Assembly: GCA_900104565.1 (NCBI GenBank)
Contig: LT629952.1
Coordinates: forward strand, 248,001 to 312,000
DNA from: Ruminococcaceae bacterium Marseille-P2935
GTDB taxonomy: Bacteria > Bacillota > Clostridia > Oscillospirales > Ruminococcaceae
Length of the DNA stretch: 64,000 bases
Direction: 5' to 3'
The position numbers and the translations under genes are program-made. This document shows, one piece after another, positions 54,226 to 61,865 of the stretch (positions within the stretch are counted from its first letter, which is position 1; each line of letters begins with the position of its first letter). The notes under the pieces are model-generated. The model was given only the letters and a program-made list of their open reading frames with translations, had not been told where the DNA came from and did not search any database.

Positions 54226-55605
54226 TTACTTGGCAATTTGGTCTGCTACATACAAACCGTTTGCAGCGGCCTGTGACAGTGAGCGTGTAAACCCGGCGCC
54301 ATCACCAATAGCATAAATTCCTCTGCATCCGGTTATTTCAAAGTTTTCACACTGTGGCCGGGCGGAATAGTATTTACACTCGATGCCATAAAGCAGAGTA
54401 TCATAATTAGCGGTGCCTGGAGATACTTTGTCAAGGGCATACAATGTTTCTATAATATTATCAAGCTGACGTTTTGGCATACAAAGGCTTAAGTCACCGG
54501 GGACTGCATTGAGTGTGGGACGGGTGGTTGATTGCCCTAGACGTTTTTCATCGGTTCGTCTGCCGCGAATGAGATCGCCAAACCGCTGTATCAATACGCT
54601 GCCGCCGCTGATAAGGTTGGCAAGGCCGGCCACATGACGAGCATATTCAATGGGCGAATTAAACGGTTGGGTGAATTTAATGGTGGAGAGCAGCGCAAAG
54701 TTGGAGTTGTCCGTTTTTCTGGACTGGTCCCGGTAAGAATGCCCATTTACAGTAAGCACGCCGTCAGTGTTTTCGGTTACTACATTGCCGCGCTCATTAA
54801 AGCAGAACATGCGGGTAGTATCGCCATATACCTTCGAACGGTACCAAATTTTGGGTTCATAAATTTTTCTGGAAAAATTCTCCCAGATTATGGACGGCAG
54901 CTCTACGCGTACCCCAACATCAACCTGATTATTTTGCAGAGGGACATTGTTTTTTTGACACCAATCAGCAAAGAAACGGCTTCCAACACGGCCAACCGCA
55001 AAAATAATGCGATCAGCGGTGCAGGAGTATTCCTTGCCAGCGTGGGTCATGGTGACTAAATGCGAATTACGATCTATATTGGTAACGTCTGTGAGGGTGA
55101 AAATATCACACTTGCCGTCCAACGATTCGATCAATTTTTTCATGGTGTCAAAATTCGAATCGGTACCCAGATGCTTTAATTGCGCCTGGTTCATGTGTAA
55201 ATCATTTTCAAGGCAGATTTTCTTCAGTTCGTTACTTGGTGAAAACCGCTCAGTAGTGGCACCAAAGGAGACTAAAATTTTATCCGCTTCTTCAATATAG
55301 TTAATTACGGTTTCTGGTGGAAGAAATTCGGTCAGCCATCCGCCGTATTCGGTAGAAATAACGTATTTTCCATCAGAAAAAGCGCCGGCGCCTGCCATGC
55401 CTTCCATAATGGCACAGGATTTGCATTTGATGCATTTGGAAACCTTTTTTGTAACAATAGGGCAGGTACGCTTATCGATGGGGTTGCCTTTTTCCAGCAG
55501 GCAGAGTGAAATGGAAGGGTTTTTCTGCAATAAGCGATAAGCGGTCATAATACCGCCAATACCTCCACCAATAATTAAAACATCGTAATTATTTTTCAGA
55601 TTCAT
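54226..55605 (-). CDS. FAD-dependent dehydrogenase (uncharacterised, COG2509-like)
   Basis: The 459-residue protein starts with an FAD-binding Rossmann motif (DVLIIGGGIGGIMTAYRL), has a cysteine group CPIVTKKVSKCIKCKSC (about residues 49-65), and ends with YAIGDGAGFTRSLSQAAANG, the FAD-closing motif. Such proteins have no assigned substrate. The cysteines could hold a small metal centre, but this is a guess. AGGAAGG precedes the ATG. It overlaps the glycosyltransferase gene upstream by 17 bases. Confidence 0.85.
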   Translation of the reverse strand: MNLKNNYDVLIIGGGIGGIMTAYRLLQKNPSISLCLLEKGNPIDKRTCPIVTKKVSKCIKCKSCAIMEGMAGAGAFSDGKYVISTEYGGWLTEFLPPETVINYIEEADKILVSFGATTERFSPSNELKKICLENDLHMNQAQLKHLGTDSNFDTMKKLIESLDGKCDIFTLTDVTNIDRNSHLVTMTHAGKEYSCTADRIIFAVGRVGSRFFADWCQKNNVPLQNNQVDVGVRVELPSIIWENFSRKIYEPKIWYRSKVYGDTTRMFCFNERGNVVTENTDGVLTVNGHSYRDQSRKTDNSNFALLSTIKFTQPFNSPIEYARHVAGLANLISGGSVLIQRFGDLIRGRRTDEKRLGQSTTRPTLNAVPGDLSLCMPKRQLDNIIETLYALDKVSPGTANYDTLLYGIECKYYSARPQCENFEITGCRGIYAIGDGAGFTRSLSQAAANGLYVADQIAK

Positions 55606-56806
55606 GATATTTCCTTCCTAAATGGTGAGTGGGACGATTTTTTAAATTTTCCTGTACATTCTGATAGACCATCAAAACATAGTTTGCCAACTCTACTGCA
55701 CCGCTTTTTTTAACAGTTGAAATAACAGAGCGCTTCAAGATGTTCAGCTCTTCCGGAGACATTGCTTTAATTTTTCTCAGTTCTTCGCCCATTTCTTCCG
55801 GAGTTTCAAATACATATCCGTTTATGCCGTTGCGTACCTGGTCCTCATTTAATCGGTCATATATCTGCAAAACAGGCAGACCGGTAGCCATACCCTCCAA
55901 CATGGAAATAGAGTTCGTATCGGAGGTGGAGGCGGTAATATAAACGTCGCATGACGCTAAATAAGGAGGCAGCTCATTGTGCATAACTGCACCGGGGAAA
56001 GTGACCATATGATCAATGCCAAGGCGTTTTGCCTGTTCCATTAAAGGCTCGCGTTCAGGCCCATCGCCAATTACAACCAACTGTATTTTATCTTCTGGTG
56101 TAATAGATTTTGCCCAATAATCAAGCAGTACATCTACGCTTTTTTCACGGCCAAGCCGGCCAACGAAACAAGCAAGCATCACATCATCTGGAAAATCGTA
56201 TTTTTTTCGAAAAGCTTTTTTACTTTCGGGGGTTATATTATCGGGGCTGAATACATCCAGCTCCACCGGGTTGGGAATGACATTAACCGGTTTACGCACC
56301 CCCACCTTACGGAAGTATTCTTCACACTTTTTGGATGGCCCAGTCAAAGCATTTGCTGTATTTCCAAGCATTCGTGTATACCGATGGGTAATCTTTTTGG
56401 TTACCCCTGTAAGAGGGCGTGGTGCCACATAGTAAATATATTCATCATACATGGTATGCAGGGTGTATACCAGTGGCTTTTTAAGAATTTTTGCACAAAG
56501 AATGCCTGAAATACCAATACCAAACTCGTTATGAATATGAATAATATCAGGATTAAAATCCTCAATATACTTTAGCCTGGTGCGGCTGATTGGAGAGGCA
56601 ACACCAAACCCATAAAAACGTTTCATCTGTGTTGCAGGGCAATGGAGGACCCCGTTTTTAATGTAGTGCCTGCGGGTAGTATAATCCGCCGTGACGACTA
56701 ATACAGTATGTCCCAGTTTTTCAAGCCCTTCTTTTAATATTTTTACGTGGGTAACAACCCCGTTGATGGCTGGCAGATAGGTTTCAGTAAACAGTGCGAC
56801 TCTCAT
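55589..56806 (-). CDS. glycosyltransferase family 4, MgtA/1,2-diacylglycerol glucosyltransferase-like
   Basis: The 405-residue protein opens RVALFTETYLPAINGVVTHV, the N-terminus of GT4 enzymes that glycosylate membrane lipids, and has IHIHNEFGIG, LACFVGRLGREKSVDVLLDY, VIGDGPERE and the donor motif NSISMLEGMATGLPVLQ. It probably adds glucose to diacylglycerol or a related lipid. The ATG at 56806 follows AAGGAG. Co-transcribed with the FAD dehydrogenase by overlap. Confidence 0.88.
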   Translation of the reverse strand: MRVALFTETYLPAINGVVTHVKILKEGLEKLGHTVLVVTADYTTRRHYIKNGVLHCPATQMKRFYGFGVASPISRTRLKYIEDFNPDIIHIHNEFGIGISGILCAKILKKPLVYTLHTMYDEYIYYVAPRPLTGVTKKITHRYTRMLGNTANALTGPSKKCEEYFRKVGVRKPVNVIPNPVELDVFSPDNITPESKKAFRKKYDFPDDVMLACFVGRLGREKSVDVLLDYWAKSITPEDKIQLVVIGDGPEREPLMEQAKRLGIDHMVTFPGAVMHNELPPYLASCDVYITASTSDTNSISMLEGMATGLPVLQIYDRLNEDQVRNGINGYVFETPEEMGEELRKIKAMSPEELNILKRSVISTVKKSGAVELANYVLMVYQNVQENLKNRPTHHLGRKYHESEK

Positions 56807-56957
56807 AAACTGCAGCTCCTTCATAAAAATTTAAGATATTTTTGCAACACAAAATAGCACCGCCAACAGAAGTCAGTGATGTTCCTATCAGCGAAAATAG
56901 ACTTATTTTCAATCATTAAGCCGTTTTACCGCTCCAAATTTGTTATCTTTCCATCAA

Positions 56958-56985
56958 ATTATAACATATTTGGTGGAATATGCAA
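56958..56985 (-). promoter_or_regulatory. promoter of the glycosyltransferase gene
   Basis: On the minus strand TTGCAT (56980-56985), 16 nt, TATAAT (56958-56963). The remaining gap 56807-57145 holds only this and the divergent hprK promoter. Confidence 0.65.
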
Positions 56986-57016
56986 TGTTTTTCGGCAAAA
57001 CCCAGGTAAGAACTAT

Positions 57017-57045
57017 TTGAATAAGAGGTAAATCTAGGTTATAAT
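57017..57045 (+). promoter_or_regulatory. promoter of the hprK-to-dnaE run
   Basis: TTGAAT (57017-57022), 17 nt, TATAAT (57040-57045), 100 bp before hprK. Confidence 0.8.
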
Positions 57046-57145
57046 AAACCCAAAGGTTGTATGGGAATCAAAGAACAGGACAACCTAGTAACATGGTATG
57101 GAATAACAAACCAGACCATAAAATTGACAGACAGGGGTGTAGAAA

Positions 57146-58105
57146 ATGGGTTCAAAATTTACCGTTTCTTTAAAGAAGCTTGTCAAAGAGTTTAATTTGG
57201 AGGTTATATACTGTCCTTGTGACCCATCAGAGGTACTGATTTCTAGCTCGGATGTAAACCGCCCAGGGTTGCAGCTGGCTGGATTTACAGAAATTTTTGA
57301 TTCCCAAAGGATTCAGATTGTGGGTAAGAGTGAATATGTATTCTTAGAGGGAATGTCATCCGAGAAGGTGAAAAGCCGGATAGACAGTTATTTTTCCCTT
57401 AAGCCTCCCCTTGTGGTAATTACCAGAGGCCTTGAAGTAATTGGGACGGTATTGGAGGCTGCTAAAAAATATGGTATCCCGCTCGTACGTACCAGTGAGA
57501 ATACATCAACATTTCTTGCCAGCCTCATTTCGGTACTGAATGTAGAACTGGCTCCCCGTATTACAAGGCATGGTGTTTTGGTGGAATGCTATGGTGAAGG
57601 TATCCTGCTGCTGGGAGAAAGCGGTGTAGGTAAAAGTGAAACCGCAATTGAACTGGTAAAACGCGGGCATCGGCTGATTGCTGATGATGCTGTTGAAATC
57701 CGCCGTGTATCCAACCGTACCCTGGTAGGATCTTCCCCTGAAAATATCCGTCACTTTTTGGAACTGCGCGGTGTTGGTATTATTAATGCCCGCCGTATTT
57801 TTGGTATGGGTGCAATTAAGGTAACCGAAAAAATTGATATGATTATCCAGCTGGAGGCTTGGGACCAAAATAAAGTGTATGACCGTATGGGAATGGAAAA
57901 TGAGTATACAGAGATGCTCGGAATCAGCATACCATCCCTTACCATTCCGGTAAAACCTGGCAGAAACTTAGCAATCATCATTGAGGTTGCTGCCATGAAT
58001 AACCGCCAAAAGAAGATGGGTTACAACGCTGCCCAGGAACTTTTGCAGCGGTTAGGCATGACTGCACCAAGTGATGAAAATGTTGACGACTGGAATCTGT
58101 ATTAA
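57146..58105 (+). CDS. hprK: HPr kinase/phosphorylase
   Basis: The 319-residue protein has the HprK N-terminal domain and the C-terminal catalytic domain with Walker-type GESGVGKSETAIEL (about residue 155), IADDAVEIRR and the HprK signature ELRGVGIINARRIFGMGAI. It phosphorylates HPr at Ser-46 and reverses it, which links to carbon catabolite repression and CcpA. This fits the cre-like site at 7235. ACAGGGG precedes the ATG. Confidence 0.97.
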   Translation: MGSKFTVSLKKLVKEFNLEVIYCPCDPSEVLISSSDVNRPGLQLAGFTEIFDSQRIQIVGKSEYVFLEGMSSEKVKSRIDSYFSLKPPLVVITRGLEVIGTVLEAAKKYGIPLVRTSENTSTFLASLISVLNVELAPRITRHGVLVECYGEGILLLGESGVGKSETAIELVKRGHRLIADDAVEIRRVSNRTLVGSSPENIRHFLELRGVGIINARRIFGMGAIKVTEKIDMIIQLEAWDQNKVYDRMGMENEYTEMLGISIPSLTIPVKPGRNLAIIIEVAAMNNRQKKMGYNAAQELLQRLGMTAPSDENVDDWNLY

Positions 58106-58124
58106 TATTTAAGGGGTTATGCCG

Positions 58125-59099
58125 ATGGAGTATTATGCAGGTGTTGACTTAGGCGGCACAAATATTGCAGTTGGAATTGTAAATTCACAGAAGCAAATTG
58201 TTGGACGAACAACTGTTAAAACTAACCCGCAGCGGCATTACAGCCAGGTACTAGATGATTTGTGCACTGCAGTCCATACGGCAGCCGCAGACGCTTCAAT
58301 TACAACGGGGCAACTGAAGTGGATTGGAATAGGGTCACCGGGTACTGTAGATAATCGCCGTGGAATGGTTGAACATGCTTATAATTTAAACTTTACCAAT
58401 GTCCCCGTTGGGCAGTTGGTATCAGAGCGTATGCGCCTGCCAATTTTCTTGGAAAACGATGCCAATGCAGCCGCATACGGGGAAGCATTGGCTGGAGCTG
58501 CAAAAGAAAAAGAGAATGTTTTAATGATGACCGTTGGCACTGGTGTAGGCGGTGGAATCATTATCCGTGGGGAAATCTACGCTGGCTTTTGCCATGCCGG
58601 AGCAGAGATTGGCCACGCGCTTCTATGTTATCATGGTGAACCCTGTACCTGCGGTCGTCATGGCTGCATCGAGGCTTATTGTTCAGCTACCGCATTGATC
58701 CGTCAAACAAGGCGGGCTATGAAGGCACATCCCTCCTCGGTTTTATGGCAGATTTGTGAAGGATCGTTAGACAAGGTGGATGGGAAATCAGCTTTTTTGG
58801 CATTGCGCCAAGGTGACAGCACCGGGCAAAAAGTAATAGAGCAGTATATTGATTATTTGGGGGAAGCAATTGCAAGTTTAATTAATATTTTTCAGCCAGA
58901 GGTCTTTGTACTGGGCGGGGGAATAAGCGCAGAAGGGGATTTGTTATTCCAGCCGCTTCGTCAGGTTGTTGATCGTGAGGTCTTTGTTAAAAACCCGATG
59001 AAAAAGACCGAGCTGCTTCCGGCAATGTTAGGAAATGACGCCGGAATTATTGGAGCTGCCTTTTTGGGAAAGAGCGTGGGAAATAAATCTTATACATAG
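58125..59099 (+). CDS. ROK-family glucokinase
   Basis: The 324-residue protein has the ASKHA ATP site YAGVDLGGTNIAVGIV, the sugar site VFLENDANAAAYG-like FLENDANAAAYGEAL, and a ROK zinc motif (CTCGRHGCIEAY). It probably phosphorylates glucose. The ATG at 58125 is chosen because AAGGGG is eight bases upstream; the ATG at 58119 is too close. The position between hprK and murB is common in this lineage. Confidence 0.9.
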   Translation: MEYYAGVDLGGTNIAVGIVNSQKQIVGRTTVKTNPQRHYSQVLDDLCTAVHTAAADASITTGQLKWIGIGSPGTVDNRRGMVEHAYNLNFTNVPVGQLVSERMRLPIFLENDANAAAYGEALAGAAKEKENVLMMTVGTGVGGGIIIRGEIYAGFCHAGAEIGHALLCYHGEPCTCGRHGCIEAYCSATALIRQTRRAMKAHPSSVLWQICEGSLDKVDGKSAFLALRQGDSTGQKVIEQYIDYLGEAIASLINIFQPEVFVLGGGISAEGDLLFQPLRQVVDREVFVKNPMKKTELLPAMLGNDAGIIGAAFLGKSVGNKSYT

Positions 59100-59124
59100 T
59101 AATTCTATTTTGCCGGAGGAAATT

Positions 59125-60030
59125 ATGAATTATCTGAACGAATTGATCACCTTATGCGACGAAATAGGATGTAACAATAAAAGGAATGAACCAATGAGCG
59201 CGCATACTACTTTCCAGGTGGGAGGGGTCGTTCCGCTCTTTATGGAGCCCAGTACCCTTGACCAAATTAGCCGGATCACTGCTTTCTGCAGCCAAAGGAA
59301 GATTCCGCTGCGCACCATTGGAAATGGTTCTAATCTGCTTGTTGCGGATGAAGGAGCTGATATTGCTCTGCTCTGTTTGGGCAGCAATTTTGCTGGAATT
59401 CATCAGGAAGGAGAAACAAATTTGATATGTGAAGCAGGGGCTTCGCTTTCTTCCGTTTGTGCTTTTGCATTAAAACACAGTTTAAGCGGCTTGGAGTTTG
59501 CCTGGGGAATTCCGGGCAATGTCGGCGGCGCTGTGTACATGAATGCCGGCGCCTATGGCGGTGAAATGAAAGACGTTTTGGCAAGGGTTATTCATGTATC
59601 TTTTGATGGGGGCATTTGCTGCTTAGAGAAAGATGCGTTAAAACTATCTTACCGTCACAGCATATATAAAGAGAATTCTGCTTCCATTGCTTTAGCTGAG
59701 TTTTCCTTACGGAAAGGAAATCAGGATGAAATTCGTGCCAAGATGGATGATTATATTACGCGGCGGAAGACAAAGCAACCACTGGAATTCCCAAGTGCAG
59801 GAAGTACTTTTAAACGTCCGGTGGGAGGTTATGCTTCTGCTCTAATTGACCAGTGTGGATTAAAGGGCCTGCGTGTTGGCGGCGCTATGGTGAGTGAAAA
59901 GCATGCCGGGTTTATAATAAATTACGAAAATGCTACCTGTAAAGATATTTTAGATTTGGTTGCTCAGGTGCAAAGCAGGGTAAAAAAGCAAACAGGCTTT
60001 GAATTAGAATTGGAAGTTGAGCGCTTATAG
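59125..60030 (+). CDS. murB: UDP-N-acetylenolpyruvoylglucosamine reductase
   Basis: The 301-residue protein has the FAD site GNGSNLLVADEG, SLSGLEFAWGIPGNVGGAVY and the substrate-binding AGSTFKRP; the shorter type II MurB form. It makes UDP-MurNAc in peptidoglycan synthesis. The ATG at 59125 follows GGAGGAAAT; an upstream open frame overlaps the glucokinase gene and is not coding. Confidence 0.96.
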   Translation: MNYLNELITLCDEIGCNNKRNEPMSAHTTFQVGGVVPLFMEPSTLDQISRITAFCSQRKIPLRTIGNGSNLLVADEGADIALLCLGSNFAGIHQEGETNLICEAGASLSSVCAFALKHSLSGLEFAWGIPGNVGGAVYMNAGAYGGEMKDVLARVIHVSFDGGICCLEKDALKLSYRHSIYKENSASIALAEFSLRKGNQDEIRAKMDDYITRRKTKQPLEFPSAGSTFKRPVGGYASALIDQCGLKGLRVGGAMVSEKHAGFIINYENATCKDILDLVAQVQSRVKKQTGFELELEVERL

Positions 60031-60056
60031 TGTATATACTGCTGGGAGGTGCCTAA

Positions 60057-60917
60057 ATGGAGTTTATCATCGTTACCGGAATGTCCGGGGCAGGAAAATC
60101 AAGGGCAATTGATGCGTTGGAAGATATTGGGTTCTATTGTGTAGATAATATACCCCCCAAGCTAATTACTAAATTTGCTGAATTATGCGCCCAATCGGCT
60201 GGAAAAATTGACCGGGTAGCAGTTGTTTTAGACATTAGAGGCAAAGACATGTTCAACGACCTGTTTGAATGCCTGGATGAACTTTCTTCCAACAACTATA
60301 ACTACAAGATTCTTTTTCTGGATGCTGATGATAATACTATTATTCGCCGCTATAAGGAAACCAGGCGAAAACACCCCCTTTTAGAGCAGGACGGAATAAG
60401 CACCAGCCAGGCAATAGCGTTAGAGCGTGAAAAGTTAGCCACAGCTCGAGAAAAAGCCGATTATGTAGTGGATACCTCTTTGTTATCGGTTGCTCAGTTA
60501 AAAGACAGGGTTACCAGCCTGTTTTTGCGGGAAGAGAACCATGGAATGGTAGTAAATTGCGTTTCTTTTGGGTATAAATATGGCATCCCCAGCGATGCTG
60601 ACCTGGTTTTTGATGTGCGCTGTCTGCCAAATCCCTTTTATGTGGAGAATTTAAAATATAAAACAGGCCTGGACGAAGAGGTTTATCAGTACGTAATGGG
60701 GTTCGAGCAATCAAAAAAACTGGTACCAAAGCTAACTGGTTTAATCGACTATTTAATCCCTCTTTATTCAGTTGAAGGGAAAAGCCAGTTGGTAATTGCG
60801 ATTGGCTGTACAGGCGGAAAGCACCGCTCGGTAACCTTTGCCCGTATTATTTATGAACACCTCCAAAAGTCGGGGGTATGGTGTACAATCAGTCATCGCG
60901 ACATTTCCAAAAATTAA
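60057..60917 (+). CDS. rapZ: RNase adapter protein RapZ
   Basis: The 286-residue protein has a P-loop GMSGAGKSRAIDALED and a C-terminal domain with GCTGGKHRSVTFA. In E. coli RapZ controls glucosamine-6-phosphate synthase through small RNAs; in Bacillota the YvcJ relatives bind nucleotides and UDP-sugars with a less clear role. Close to murB and ahead of whiA, the usual order. Confidence 0.95.
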   Translation: MEFIIVTGMSGAGKSRAIDALEDIGFYCVDNIPPKLITKFAELCAQSAGKIDRVAVVLDIRGKDMFNDLFECLDELSSNNYNYKILFLDADDNTIIRRYKETRRKHPLLEQDGISTSQAIALEREKLATAREKADYVVDTSLLSVAQLKDRVTSLFLREENHGMVVNCVSFGYKYGIPSDADLVFDVRCLPNPFYVENLKYKTGLDEEVYQYVMGFEQSKKLVPKLTGLIDYLIPLYSVEGKSQLVIAIGCTGGKHRSVTFARIIYEHLQKSGVWCTISHRDISKN

Positions 60918-60935
60918 CTATAAGGAATGAGTGAA

Positions 60936-61853
60936 ATGTCTTTTGCCCAACAGTTGAAAAACGAAATTTGTTATAACCGAAATTTTCGGCAGCGGCATAA
61001 GGCGGCCCAAGCGCACGGAATGCTTCTTTATGGAAAATATTTTTCGGCAGAGAAAATGGGTTTACATACAGAGCATAAGGGGGTTGCAAAACTATATGGG
61101 AACCTTATCTCTGATTTGGTTGGGATTTCGGCAACCATTACGACCCGCGAAACTATTAAGCGCAGCGGTGGTAGTTTATATGCAGTTTCGGTAGATGACC
61201 GAGAAGACAGAAAGAAGATACTGCATTTTTTTGGTTATGAAGGGGACAGTCAGCCGAAGCAGATAAAAAAGGGGAAGGATTGGGCAGAAGAGGCGGGTAT
61301 CTTTATTAGCGGTGTTTACCTTGCTTGTGGCAACATTACTGATCCGAAGAAAAGCTATATGATGGAATTTTTAGTTCCTGATGAAATATTGGCAGAGCAG
61401 TTAATTTTGATTCTGCAGGAAATAGGAATGTCACCCCGCTTAACTCAGCGCCGCGGCCATCCGGTTGTTTATATTAAAGAGAGTGAGAATATAGAGGATT
61501 TGCTAACTTTAATGGGTGCCGTAAAGTCTTCTCTGACGATTATGGAAGTGAAGATTTATAAAGATGTGCGCAACCGGGTAAATCGGGTTACAAACTGTGA
61601 GACCGCAAATATTGAAAAAACAGTAAATGCCTCGGTAGCCCAGGTGGCAGATATAAATTTTATTATTTCCGTAATTGGTGTTGATAATATCCCGGCCGAA
61701 TTACAGGAAACTGCGCTATTAAGAATAGATCATCCTGACTGTTCCTTAAGGGAGCTTGGGGAAATGATGACACCGGTATTGTCACGCTCGGCAGTGAACC
61801 ACCGGTTAAAAAAACTGAGTGCATTAGCCAATCATTTAAAGGGCACGGAATAA
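60936..61853 (+). CDS. whiA: DNA-binding protein WhiA
   Basis: The 305-residue protein has a degenerate LAGLIDADG homing-endonuclease-like N-terminal domain and a C-terminal helix-turn-helix (SLRELGEMMTPVLSRSAVNH). WhiA affects cell division and sporulation in Gram-positive bacteria. The ATG at 60936 is nine bases after AAGGA; the one at 60927 abuts that site. It follows rapZ by 18 bp and precedes dnaE by 12 bp. Confidence 0.95.
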   Translation: MSFAQQLKNEICYNRNFRQRHKAAQAHGMLLYGKYFSAEKMGLHTEHKGVAKLYGNLISDLVGISATITTRETIKRSGGSLYAVSVDDREDRKKILHFFGYEGDSQPKQIKKGKDWAEEAGIFISGVYLACGNITDPKKSYMMEFLVPDEILAEQLILILQEIGMSPRLTQRRGHPVVYIKESENIEDLLTLMGAVKSSLTIMEVKIYKDVRNRVNRVTNCETANIEKTVNASVAQVADINFIISVIGVDNIPAELQETALLRIDHPDCSLRELGEMMTPVLSRSAVNHRLKKLSALANHLKGTE

Positions 61854-61865
61854 AGGAGAACAGAA

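Noticed and set aside
54068-54316. 82-codon open frame after coaX
   Set aside because: It runs through a strong terminator and into the end of the FAD dehydrogenase gene, and has no family resemblance.
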